Part shown: positions 24,030 to 31,821 of the stretch, in pieces
How positions within the stretch are numbered: position 1 is the first letter of the stretch
How the letters are laid out: each line of letters begins with the position of its first letter
Assembly (NCBI GenBank): GCA_018648825.1
Contig: JABGQL010000083.1
Span: forward strand, 1 to 33,972
Reading direction: 5' to 3'
Length of the DNA stretch: 33,972 nt
From: Gammaproteobacteria bacterium
GTDB taxonomy: Bacteria > Pseudomonadota > Gammaproteobacteria > GCF-002020875
The notes under the pieces: model-generated
Told to the model about the DNA's origin: nothing
Seen by the model: the letters and a program-made list of their open reading frames with translations, nothing else
Database searches by the model: none
Position numbers and translations under genes: made by a program

Positions 24030-25181
24030 ATGAACAGCACCCTTCCTGAACCCTCAGTAGAGCAGATGGCCCGCAGCCAGCAGCTGCAGTCTGAAATTAT
24101 AGAGGAGATCCATAGTAGCGGTGGCTGGATCTCTTTTGAGCGCTATATGCAGCGCGCGCTCTACACCCCTAATTTGGGATACTACAGCACGCTACAGGGG
24201 CTGGGAGCCGAGGGTGACTTTATTACCGCACCAGAGATCTCTCCGCTCTTCTCAAGGGTGGTGGCACGGCAGATCGCTCCGGTACTGGCTGAGATGGATG
24301 CTCCCACTATATTGGAGCTGGGGGCCGGTTCTGGGGTGATGGCGGCAGATATTCTGTTGGAGCTGGAGCGTATTTCACAACTGCCTACAGCGTACCGAAT
24401 TCTAGAGTTAAGTGGAGGGTTGAAGGCCAGGCAGCGACAGACACTGACTGAGCGAGTGCCTCATCTGCTGGAGCGGGTGGTATGGCTGGATGCGTTGCCT
24501 GAAGCGCCCTTCCAAGGGGTGATTGTTGCCAATGAGGTGTTGGATGCGATTCCCGTAGAGCGTTTTATGGTACGTGATGGGGTGCCTCTCTCTTACGGGG
24601 TCTCGACCAATCCGCAAGCTCAACTGATCTGGAGTGAGCCGCACAAGGGTGGGGAGCCGTTGGAGGTGGCCGTTGAGTCGCTGGAGGAGGGGTACTGTTC
24701 TGAGGTGCGTCCGGCGATCACTCCATGGATCGCCTCACTATCGGATCTGTTACAGCAGGGGATGATGCTGTTTATCGACTATGGTTACAGCCGTGCCGAG
24801 TACTATCGTCCTGAGCGTGACAGCGGTACCCTCAAATGTTTCTATCGACACCATCAGCATGAGGAGCCGTTGAGCTGGCCGGGGCTACAAGACATTACTG
24901 CGCATGTCGATTTTACGGCGGTGGCTGAGGCCGCAGATCAAGCGGGGCTCACTGTTGCGGGTTATACCACGCAAGCCTATTTCCTGATGGGAGGAGGCAT
25001 TACGCAGCTGGCTGAGACAGAGCTGCTTGATGATCTGCAGGCCCGTATTCGCATCTCGCAGGCGATACAGCAGCTCACCCTACCTGCGCAGATGGGGGAG
25101 GTGGTGAAGGTGATGGCACTGACACGTGATGTTGCATTGCCAGTAACCTTCACCTTACGCGACCAGTTGCACACCCTATAA
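24030..25181 (+). CDS. MidA/NDUFAF7-family SAM-dependent methyltransferase (DUF185)
   Basis: The 383-residue protein has the class I SAM-binding motif LELGAGSGVMAADIL, preceded by FERYMQRALYTPNLGYY and GDFITAPEISPLFSRVVARQ, which are characteristic of this family. Further conserved parts are ANEVLDAIPVERF, FIDYGYSRAEYYRPERDSGT and the DITAHVDFT motif. The mitochondrial homologue methylates an arginine of a complex I subunit; the bacterial substrate is not established. The start at 24030 was chosen because the upstream 29 in-frame residues lie in the folM start region and have no family similarity. There is no visible Shine-Dalgarno site. Confidence 0.93.
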   Translation: MNSTLPEPSVEQMARSQQLQSEIIEEIHSSGGWISFERYMQRALYTPNLGYYSTLQGLGAEGDFITAPEISPLFSRVVARQIAPVLAEMDAPTILELGAGSGVMAADILLELERISQLPTAYRILELSGGLKARQRQTLTERVPHLLERVVWLDALPEAPFQGVIVANEVLDAIPVERFMVRDGVPLSYGVSTNPQAQLIWSEPHKGGEPLEVAVESLEEGYCSEVRPAITPWIASLSDLLQQGMMLFIDYGYSRAEYYRPERDSGTLKCFYRHHQHEEPLSWPGLQDITAHVDFTAVAEAADQAGLTVAGYTTQAYFLMGGGITQLAETELLDDLQARIRISQAIQQLTLPAQMGEVVKVMALTRDVALPVTFTLRDQLHTL

Positions 25182-25196
25182 GGTACCTTTTCGATT

Positions 25197-25991
25197 ATGG
25201 AACTCTTTCAAATACTTGTTCTGGCGCTGGTACAGGGGCTGACCGAATTTCTACCGATCTCCAGCTCTGCGCACCTTATTCTGGTGCCGCAGTTTACTGG
25301 CTGGAGTGATCAAGGGCTGGCCTTTGATGTCGCAGTTCACTTTGGCACCCTGATGGCGGTGGTGGGCTATTTTCGTCATGAGTTGGTGGTGATGTTCAGT
25401 GAATGGTTTGGTTCACTGACTGGTAAGGGGATGACCCCGGATGCCCGACTGGCGTGGGCAGTGGGGCTGGGTACCATCCCCGTAGGGTTGGCTGGGCTGC
25501 TGTTCAAGGATGGGATTGAACTCTACCTGCGCTCTCCACTGGTGATTGCAGTCACCACCATTCTGTTTGGATTGCTGCTCTGGTGGGCAGATCGAACCAG
25601 TAAGCAGCAGGTTGATGAGCACCAGATGGGGTGGCAAGCGGTGGTGATGATTGCGCTGGCTCAGGCGATTGCGCTGATCCCCGGCACCTCTCGCTCTGGT
25701 ATTACGATTACTGCGGGGTTGATGATGGGGCTGACCCGACAGGCAGCGGCCCGTTTCTCCTTCCTGCTGTCGATTCCAGTGATAGTGTTGGCGGGTGGGC
25801 TTGAGACCAAGGCGTTGATTGAGCATGATGCCTCTGTGGACTGGAATGCGTTGCTGCTGGGTACGCTGTTCTCGGCAATCAGTGCTTATCTCTGTATCCA
25901 CTACTTCCTCAAGCTGCTGGATCGTATTGGAATGGTACCGTTTGTGGTCTATCGATTGTTGTTGGGGGTGGTGTTGCTACTGGCGTTTTGA
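25197..25991 (+). CDS. uppP: Undecaprenyl-diphosphatase UppP (BacA)
   Basis: The 264-residue polytopic membrane protein regenerates undecaprenyl phosphate for cell-wall and envelope synthesis; excess confers bacitracin resistance. Both active-site motifs are present: QGLTEFLPISSSAHL near the start and ALIPGTSRSG in the second half. Membrane helices alternate throughout. The gene begins 15 bp after the methyltransferase stop, on the same strand. It converges with the response-regulator gene. Confidence 0.97.
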   Translation: MELFQILVLALVQGLTEFLPISSSAHLILVPQFTGWSDQGLAFDVAVHFGTLMAVVGYFRHELVVMFSEWFGSLTGKGMTPDARLAWAVGLGTIPVGLAGLLFKDGIELYLRSPLVIAVTTILFGLLLWWADRTSKQQVDEHQMGWQAVVMIALAQAIALIPGTSRSGITITAGLMMGLTRQAAARFSFLLSIPVIVLAGGLETKALIEHDASVDWNALLLGTLFSAISAYLCIHYFLKLLDRIGMVPFVVYRLLLGVVLLLAF

Positions 25992-26002
25992 TTAGCGGGG
26001 GG

Positions 26003-26377
26003 TTAATGTTTGTGTACCAGTTTGCTGATGATATCGAGCATCTTCTGTAATTCCAGAAAGGGTTTGCTGAAGAAGTGGGCGATCTTGCCTTTGTTCTCTT
26101 GACGCAGGTCCTCTTTGCGAAAGTGCCCGGAGATCATCGCAATCCGTGTGTGGATCAGATCGACGGGGTGAAGAGCAGAGAGAAACTCGTCGCCATTCAT
26201 ATCCTTCATCTTGTAGTCGAGTAGTACCAGTGGAGGGTTCTCTTTGCGTAGTATCTGCAGCCCCTGTGCGCCGCTGCTTGCGAACAGTAGGGTGTAGTCT
26301 GTACTGAGTAGATTGATGAAGAGTTTGTGGATGATAAATTCATCATCAATGATCAGTATCTTGGGTTGGGTGTTCAT
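26003..26377 (-). CDS. Single-domain response regulator (CheY-like receiver)
   Basis: The 124-residue protein is only a receiver domain. The acidic pair D11/D12, the phosphoacceptor D54 in VLLDYKMKD, the switch serine S83 in MISGH and K105 in FFSKPF are all in place, so it should be phosphorylatable. No output domain is attached. A TATAAT at 26389-26384 on the minus strand places the likely transcription start at the ATG, suggesting a leaderless message; no Shine-Dalgarno site is visible. No kinase is adjacent. Partner unknown. Confidence 0.93.
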   Translation of the reverse strand: MNTQPKILIIDDEFIIHKLFINLLSTDYTLLFASSGAQGLQILRKENPPLVLLDYKMKDMNGDEFLSALHPVDLIHTRIAMISGHFRKEDLRQENKGKIAHFFSKPFLELQKMLDIISKLVHKH

Positions 26378-26383
26378 CCAACC

Positions 26384-26389
26384 ATTATA
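26384..26389 (-). promoter_or_regulatory. Candidate -10 box of the response-regulator gene
   Basis: On the minus strand TATAAT lies 7 bp upstream of the ATG at 26377, in an AT-rich 51-bp gap after cca. A start of transcription at about the A of the ATG is predicted. The -35 is weak (AATTTT at 17 bp), so this is tentative. Confidence 0.4.
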
Positions 26390-26428
26390 TCCACTATTTG
26401 AGTTTTAAAATTAATAATATTTATATAG

Positions 26429-27733
26429 TTATATTAGTGCGGTACGAATAGCCGCTGTCTGCCGTTTTTGTAGCTCTTCCCGAATCGCCTTTCCCTCAAA
26501 TCCATCAGTCAGAATGCTTTTTGTGTCGATGGAGTGAGCTGCTGCATAGGCGCGTCGCAAGGTAGCCCCCTGTGTGAATTCAGCCTCCCCAAAGCCCGTG
26601 CGTCCACGTTGGTCAGCTTCACAGGCGATAAGGAACTCCTCAAATCGTTCTGCTCTGCGAAAGGCATCAATGCCTTCCAGCATTTTGAGGATGGTTGCGG
26701 GACGCATCTCCTCCGCACGGTGGTAGTGTCCGTGGTACTGCGCTACCGCCAGTGCCAATTCACGGTAACTCTTCGGTGCTTTGAGTCGCTTACAGAGCTG
26801 TTTCACCAGCTTGCTGCTGCGTGCCTCATGGCCGTGATGTTTGGGCCACTCGGTTTGGGGAGTGGTTGCCTTGCCGAGATCATGTACCAGTGCAGCAAAG
26901 CGGATCTCAGGCTTGTCGCTCAGCTTAACTGCTTGCTGTAGTACCATCAGGGTGTGGATGCCGCTATCGATCTCTGGGTGGTGATGGGCAGGTTGGGGGA
27001 CACCAAATAGCGCCTCCAGCTCTGGAAAGATACGGGCCAGTGCGCCACAGTTGCGCAGTACCTCAAAGTAGCGGTCAGGGCGCTCGGTCTGCAGTGCCTT
27101 TACCGTCTCCTGCCAGACGCGTTCGGGGACTAAGGCATCGACCTCGCCACTCTTTACCATCTGCTGCATCAGCTTATGGGTTGGATGGGTGACCTTGAAA
27201 CCCCACTTTCCAAAGCGGGCCGCAAAGCGGGCGATGCGCAGAATACGCACGGGGTCTTCACTGAAGGCATCGGATACGTGACGGAGTAGCCCCTGCTGTA
27301 GATCCTCTTCGCCTTTGTAGGGGTCGATCAGTGTGTCGTCGTGCCCCTCGGCGATGGCGTTGATAGTGAGGTCGCGCCGTAGTAGATCCTCCTCCAGGGT
27401 GACATCAGGGGCGGCGTGTACAGTAAAGCCGCGATAGCCAGGAGCCGTTTTGCGCTCAGTCCGGGCGAGGGCGTGCTCCTCTTTGCTGTTGGGGTGGAGA
27501 AAGACCGGGAAGTCTTTTCCTACGGACTGAAAGCCCGCTTCGAGCATCTGTTGTTCGGTTCTACCGACCACCACCCAGTCTCTCTCTTTGGGGGTAAGCC
27601 CCAAGAGCTGGTCACGTACTGCTCCGCCAACCAGATAACGCTCTGCCTCAATCTCTTTCAGCAGCGGGGAGGGGTTAGAGCCTTTTGATGGAGTCAATCG
27701 AGACCACTTTGGTATCGCTAGGTTCATCAACAA
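26429..27733 (-). CDS. cca: CCA tRNA nucleotidyltransferase with HD domain
   Basis: The enzyme adds or repairs the 3' CCA of tRNAs. The N-terminal nucleotidyltransferase part has YLVGGAVRDQLLGL, the metal-binding KERDWVVVG and the RRDLTINAIAE motif. The C-terminal part has an HD phosphohydrolase core, LVHDLGKATTPQTEWPKHHG. The start is uncertain: homologues begin very near YLVGGAVRD, but no ATG, GTG or TTG lies there. Possible starts are TTG 27733, ATG 27727 or TTG 27697. All fall inside the 3' end of the upstream small gene, giving a 20-60 bp overlap and a 20-30 residue extension. Confidence 0.96.
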   Translation of the reverse strand: MLMNLAIPKWSRLTPSKGSNPSPLLKEIEAERYLVGGAVRDQLLGLTPKERDWVVVGRTEQQMLEAGFQSVGKDFPVFLHPNSKEEHALARTERKTAPGYRGFTVHAAPDVTLEEDLLRRDLTINAIAEGHDDTLIDPYKGEEDLQQGLLRHVSDAFSEDPVRILRIARFAARFGKWGFKVTHPTHKLMQQMVKSGEVDALVPERVWQETVKALQTERPDRYFEVLRNCGALARIFPELEALFGVPQPAHHHPEIDSGIHTLMVLQQAVKLSDKPEIRFAALVHDLGKATTPQTEWPKHHGHEARSSKLVKQLCKRLKAPKSYRELALAVAQYHGHYHRAEEMRPATILKMLEGIDAFRRAERFEEFLIACEADQRGRTGFGEAEFTQGATLRRAYAAAHSIDTKSILTDGFEGKAIREELQKRQTAAIRTALI

Positions 27734-27941
27734 AGCTGGGGCGCAGGTCGGTAGTGATGCCTGCAGCCTCGGCCAGCTCCTTCTCCCACTCGGTAATTAC
27801 GCCAAAGCAGTTACGCATATCCTCAAAGGTCTGCTCGGTGAGTGGGTGCTCTTCACCGGGCTGTGGTGCGGTCTCGCGTGCGATTGCACCAAGGGTTTTG
27901 CGAATCATACGTAATGTACGCTGCTCTTTACTCATTTCCAT
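27675..27941 (-). CDS. Unknown 88-aa protein upstream of cca
   Basis: This small, hydrophilic, probably helical protein (start MEMSKEQRTLRMIRKTLGAI, end DTKVVSIDSIKRL) is not one I recognise. It has no signal peptide, membrane segment, cysteine cluster or known motif. An AGGAG site 8 bp before the ATG supports its reality. Its 3' end overlaps the cca start by up to 59 bp on the same strand, in a different frame, so cca translation may depend on its translation. It faces the NDUFA9-like gene's start region from downstream, and both are on the minus strand. Confidence 0.75.
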   Translation of the reverse strand: MEMSKEQRTLRMIRKTLGAIARETAPQPGEEHPLTEQTFEDMRNCFGVITEWEKELAEAAGITTDLRPSFVDEPSDTKVVSIDSIKRL

Positions 27942-28050
27942 TGTGGGGTCTCCTTGATATGAATCGTTGCATGAGATCTAGCAGGGGGAGGGCTAGGGTG
28001 GGGATCGAAACTAAAGCGACTTAAGCAACAATAAATAGTATTCCGTTGCG

Positions 28051-29004
28051 TTACCGTTTTGCCAGCGTACGGTAATCCATATAGCGTACCTGCTGATGCT
28101 TACTCCCCAGATAGTGAGGGATGACTCCCTCCAGAGGTGTAGGCTCAATCTGGAATAGGGCGCTGAGTGGCTCTTTACAGGTGCTGGTGAGCTGCATCGA
28201 TAGATAGTTGTCAGTGGTCATTAATTTGCCGGGTAACATGCCCAGAATTTTTGCCTGTAGTTTTGATAGGCTATCACTCATGCCCACAATCAGGCGACGC
28301 ACGCCGATGGCGCGTTCGGTAATCTCCACCAGCTCCATCAGACTGTACTCTTTAGGCCCACAGATATCGTAGCGCTTCTCAAAGGTTGTAGGGTTGTCAA
28401 TGGATTGCGCCATAACCTCCGCTACGTCAGCGGCATAGACCGGGGCAAAACGGGCCTCTGGGCAGGCCAGTGGTATCGCAACCAGAGGCAACCGAAGCAG
28501 TTTGGCAAATTGATTGAAGAAGCTGTCGCCCTCACCAAAGATCACGGAGGGGCGGAAGCTGGTTACATGCAGTTTATGGCTAGAGAGGTGGTGTGCTGAG
28601 TTTTCTCCCTCTCCCTTGGTGCGCAGATACTGGCTCATCGCATTGGCGCTGCCTGCCTGTAGTGCAGACATATGTAGTAGACGGGTGATTCCTAGCTGGT
28701 TACAGCGTTTGACTATACGCTCGGGTAGCTCAGCATGGGCCTTGCGGAACGCCTCTTGGGAACCATGCAGGATGCCAACCAGATTGATCACCACATCGGC
28801 ACCGCTGAGCAGAGACTCCAGCTTGGCGTCGTCATGGATGTCGGTCTCAATCAGCTCTACCTTAGGGTTTACCAGCAAGTGACGGTTACGTTCGCGGCGG
28901 CGGGTGGGTACCCGAATGGTGACATCATCTTGTGACAGTCGGTTGATCAGATAACGGCCTACGAAGCCGGTACCACCCAAAATAACAATTTCTCTCTTTT
29001 TCAT
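28051..29004 (-). CDS. NDUFA9-like NAD(P)-binding oxidoreductase
   Basis: The 317-residue protein is an atypical short-chain dehydrogenase of the complex I NDUFA9-like family. The glycine-rich nucleotide site GGTGFVGRYLINRL is near the N-terminus. The mid part has INLVGILHGSQEAFRKAHAE and HMSALQAGSANAMSQYLRTK, where the usual YxxxK is present as Y..TKG. A sugar-epimerase-like FRPSVIFGEGDSFFNQF and the C-terminal segment DNYLSMQLTS follow. The bacterial role is unknown; a link to quinone or complex I function is known only by family name. It lies 33 bp downstream of rpoH. Confidence 0.88.
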   Translation of the reverse strand: MKKREIVILGGTGFVGRYLINRLSQDDVTIRVPTRRRERNRHLLVNPKVELIETDIHDDAKLESLLSGADVVINLVGILHGSQEAFRKAHAELPERIVKRCNQLGITRLLHMSALQAGSANAMSQYLRTKGEGENSAHHLSSHKLHVTSFRPSVIFGEGDSFFNQFAKLLRLPLVAIPLACPEARFAPVYAADVAEVMAQSIDNPTTFEKRYDICGPKEYSLMELVEITERAIGVRRLIVGMSDSLSKLQAKILGMLPGKLMTTDNYLSMQLTSTCKEPLSALFQIEPTPLEGVIPHYLGSKHQQVRYMDYRTLAKR

Positions 29005-29037
29005 GGGGCAGATTATACCACCCGTTTTGCTGGGTAG

Positions 29038-29901
29038 TTATAGCGTGATTGCGCCCTTGAGCTTTTTCATTGCCGCTTGCTCTAGTTGACGGATACGCTC
29101 GGCAGAGACACCATATTCAGTGGCTAGATCTTGTAGGGTCTGCTTCTCTTCAGAGAGCCAGCGCTGGATGATGATGTTGCGACTGCGCTCATCCAGTGTG
29201 GTGAGGGCATTCTGCATCTGCTGATTAGAGCGCTGCTGCCAGTCGTCGGCTTCTAGCTCCTCCTCTGGGCTGAGGGTGGGCGACTCCAGATAGGCTGAAG
29301 GGGAGAAGGTCTCCTCCTCGTCATCACTGCCAGTGGGTAGATCAAAAGAGGTGTCCTGATAACTGAGGCGGCGCTCCATCTCCAGAACCGTTTCTGGTTT
29401 AACCCCTAGATCATTGGCGACCGTCTTCACCTCTTCATGAGAGAACCAGCCGAGCCGTTTCTTGGCGCTACGTAGGTTGAAGAAGAGTTTACGTTGCGCC
29501 TTGGTGGTGGCGACCTTGACGATCGACCAGTTGCGGATCACATACTCATGAATCTCGGCACGAATCCAGTGAACGGCAAAGGAGACCAGGCGTACTTTAC
29601 GCTCGGGATCAAAGCGGCGTACCGCCTTCATCAGCCCCAGGTTGCCCTCCTGTACCAGATCAGCCAGCGGCAATCCGTAGCCGAGGTAACCCCTTGCAAT
29701 ATGGGCTACAAAACGCAGATTGGAAATTACCAGCTGACGTGCCGCCTCCAGATCACCATCTTGGTGAAAACGGATAGCCAGCGCCTGCTCCTCCTCTTCG
29801 CTAAGAACCGGGAAGGCTCTCAGGCGCTGAAGATAGCTGTCGACACTGTTGCCGCTTACTGCGGGCAGTTGTGAAGGGCTGGTGGTCAGGGCGAAGCTCA
29901 T
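29038..29901 (-). CDS. rpoH: RNA polymerase heat-shock sigma factor RpoH (sigma-32)
   Basis: The 287-residue sigma factor directs transcription of chaperone and protease genes after heat or protein stress. It has region 2 (LRFVAHIARGYLGYGLPLADLVQEGN), the RpoH-specific box QRKLFFNLR (residues 136-144) that distinguishes it from RpoD and RpoS, and region 4.2 with SAERIRQLEQAAMKKLKG. Length is normal. An AAAAGG site precedes the ATG. Its sigma70 promoter contains a perfect CIRCE operator. In E. coli rpoH follows ftsYEX; here ftsY is close by but ftsE and ftsX are absent and a small gene sits between. Confidence 0.98.
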   Translation of the reverse strand: MSFALTTSPSQLPAVSGNSVDSYLQRLRAFPVLSEEEEQALAIRFHQDGDLEAARQLVISNLRFVAHIARGYLGYGLPLADLVQEGNLGLMKAVRRFDPERKVRLVSFAVHWIRAEIHEYVIRNWSIVKVATTKAQRKLFFNLRSAKKRLGWFSHEEVKTVANDLGVKPETVLEMERRLSYQDTSFDLPTGSDDEEETFSPSAYLESPTLSPEEELEADDWQQRSNQQMQNALTTLDERSRNIIIQRWLSEEKQTLQDLATEYGVSAERIRQLEQAAMKKLKGAITL

Positions 29902-29935
29902 ACTTAATAACCTTTTAAATTACTCTGTTATCCCC

Positions 29936-29964
29936 ATTATAGGGTGATGACTTAGCACTCGCAA
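29936..29964 (-). promoter_or_regulatory. Sigma70 promoter of rpoH
   Basis: On the minus strand, -35 TTGCGA (29964-29959), a 17-bp spacer and a perfect -10 TATAAT (29941-29936) lie about 35 bp upstream of the rpoH start codon. The -35 hexamer falls largely within the CIRCE element, so a bound repressor would block it. Confidence 0.85.
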
Positions 29965-29978
29965 CCTTGGAGTGCTAA
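29952..29978. promoter_or_regulatory. CIRCE operator (HrcA binding site) on the rpoH promoter
   Basis: TTAGCACTC (29952-29960), nine bases, then GAGTGCTAA (29970-29978): both half-sites match the CIRCE consensus perfectly and the spacer has the standard 9 bp. CIRCE is the binding site of the heat-sensitive repressor HrcA, typically at groESL or dnaK operons. Here it covers the -35 of rpoH, so HrcA is predicted to repress rpoH. hrcA itself is not in the window. Confidence 0.93.
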
Positions 29979-30076
29979 TTTTGAACGGAATGGGGTTCTG
30001 GTCAACAGCCGCTCTGCTTTATACTTGTCGTCAAAAGGGGTGTTTTGAGAGTCATCTTCTGTGAAAAGGCTCAACG

Positions 30077-30370
30077 GTGTTTTTAGAAATGACAAAAGCC
30101 AATACAACAGTTGTGATGAGAGAGATGATTCAGCAGATTCGAGACACTTTTCCGTTTCAGCTGGGTGAAGAGGAGCTCTGTACCGACACTTGCAGCTCTG
30201 GTTGCCCGCTTAAGCTTCTGGAGTATATTGAACAGGAGGTGACGGCTTGGGAGGTGCGGTTAGAGAGTGGGGAGGTCCCCAATTTTCGGGATCTTGAAAA
30301 TATGGCCCGTACCGGTAAAAAGATCCACCGTGTGCTGGAGAAAAACCGGCTGGTGGACTCTCCGAGTTAG
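30077..30370 (+). CDS. Unknown 93-97 aa protein with three closely spaced cysteines
   Basis: A small acidic, soluble protein. The start could be GTG 30077 or ATG 30089 (start MTKANTTVVMREMIQQIRDT). Three cysteines lie in LCTDTCSSGCPLKLLEYIE (CxxxCxxxC), which could bind a metal or an Fe-S cluster but is not a motif I can assign. The remaining sequence is helical (DLENMARTGKKIHRVLEKN). It is divergent from rpoH and 9 bp from the convergent ftsY. A TATACT at 30020-30025 may be its -10, without a good -35. Function unknown. Confidence 0.75.
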   Translation: MFLEMTKANTTVVMREMIQQIRDTFPFQLGEEELCTDTCSSGCPLKLLEYIEQEVTAWEVRLESGEVPNFRDLENMARTGKKIHRVLEKNRLVDSPS

Positions 30371-30379
30371 CGGCAGACC

Positions 30380-31558
30380 CTATGAGAGTAACGCCTCTAC
30401 AAAGTCCTCAGCATTGAATGGGCGTAGGTCATTAATGCTCTCGCCGATACCGATAAAGCGAATCGGTAACCCCAGCTGCTTCGATATCGCAAAGATTACA
30501 CCGCCTTTGGCAGTACCATCTAGCTTGGTCAGGGTGATGCCCGTGATACCCACCGCCTCATGAAACTGTTGCGCCTGATGGACCCCATTCTGTCCGGTAC
30601 TGGCATCGAGGATTAGCATGACCTCGTGGGGGATGTCGTTGTCCAGTTTCTGCATCACCCGCTTCACCTTCTTCAGCTCCTCCATCAAGTTGGTCTGAGT
30701 GTGCAGGCGACCTGCGGTATCGGCGATAAGGATGTCTGCCCTCTTCGCCTTGGCTGACTCAACGGCATCATAGAGGACGGAGGCGCTATCGGCACCGGTC
30801 TGCTGAGCAATTACCGGGATCTCGTTACGGCGGCCCCACTCTTGTAGCTGCTCAACGGCAGCGGCACGGAAGGTGTCTCCAGCCGCCAACACCACAGATT
30901 TACCCTGATTTTGGAACTGCTTCGCCAACTTGCCAATGGTGGTGGTCTTGCCTGCACCGTTGATGCCGACCATGAGGATAACGTAGGGCTGTTGATCGGC
31001 AGTCTCCAGCGGGGTTTCGCAGGGGGCAAGTAGCTCCAGCATCCCCTCTTTAAGTGCCTTCATCAGCGCTTCGGGATCATCACTCTCTCTGCGTTTGAGG
31101 CGGTTAGGGAGCTCGTCCAGAATGGTTTGTGTTGCCTCAATGCCGACATCGGCCACCAGCAGGCGGGTCTCTAGCTCTTCGAGCAGATCATCATCAATAT
31201 CTTTCTTGCCAAGAAGTAGATTGCCCAGCCCATCGCCAAGGTTAGTGCGGGTGCGGGAGAGACGTTCACGCAGCCGACCAAATAGCCCTTTTTTGCTCTC
31301 CTCTTTAGGTGTATCCGTGTCAGTCGAAGTATCGTTGGTTTCGGAGCCGCTTTCCTCTTTGTCACTGCTGAAACGGCTGAAGAATCCTCTTTTTTCTGCC
31401 TTCTCAGCCTCCTCTTTATGAGTCGGTTTATCTACTGTGGTGGCTTCAACCTCGTTCTCATCAGGGAGGGTTACTTCATCTTGTTGAGTTTCAAGGCTCT
31501 CGCTTTGGAGGGGCTGTTGGTTGTCGTTCTGACCCTTTTTCTTTCCAAATCCAAACAT
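30380..31558 (-). CDS. ftsY: Signal recognition particle receptor FtsY
   Basis: The 392-residue GTPase receives SRP-ribosome complexes at the inner membrane. The acidic N-terminal A domain (about 1-95) is rich in Glu, Asp and Ser. The NG domain follows: the start of N near RLSRTRTNLGDGLGNLLLGK, G1 GINGAGKTTTIGKLAKQFQ, G3 DTAGRLHTQ, and G4/G5 TKLDGTAKGG. Length is between short and long members of the family. rpoH is downstream, but ftsE and ftsX are not found here, unlike the E. coli ftsYEX-rpoH order. Confidence 0.98.
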   Translation of the reverse strand: MFGFGKKKGQNDNQQPLQSESLETQQDEVTLPDENEVEATTVDKPTHKEEAEKAEKRGFFSRFSSDKEESGSETNDTSTDTDTPKEESKKGLFGRLRERLSRTRTNLGDGLGNLLLGKKDIDDDLLEELETRLLVADVGIEATQTILDELPNRLKRRESDDPEALMKALKEGMLELLAPCETPLETADQQPYVILMVGINGAGKTTTIGKLAKQFQNQGKSVVLAAGDTFRAAAVEQLQEWGRRNEIPVIAQQTGADSASVLYDAVESAKAKRADILIADTAGRLHTQTNLMEELKKVKRVMQKLDNDIPHEVMLILDASTGQNGVHQAQQFHEAVGITGITLTKLDGTAKGGVIFAISKQLGLPIRFIGIGESINDLRPFNAEDFVEALLS

Positions 31559-31578
31559 GGTTTTTGTCCGCTGAACGG

Positions 31579-31594
31579 GCAGCCGAATGGCTGC
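31579..31594 (-). other. Hairpin in the ftsY leader
   Basis: GCAGCC (31579-31584) and GGCTGC (31589-31594) form a 6-bp stem with a 4-nt loop, 20-36 bp upstream of the ftsY ATG on the transcript. It has no U-run. It may influence ribosome access; no function is assigned. Confidence 0.35.
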
Positions 31595-31821
31595 GCTATA
31601 TATAAGCGGGGAGTGTACCTAAAATGTGCTGTCTTGGTGGTGATTTGAGGGTTAATCGTGTGTATAAAAGGGGTAAAGTCCAGAATGAGATAGAATGGTT
31701 TATCCTATCAGCCATAAAGCAGGCCCAGAAGGTTTACAATGATCAGATTAATGGACGGCTGAACAAGTGTGAGTTTTGGTGGTTACTACAATAATTTCAG
31801 GGAATAGGTGGACTCATATTT

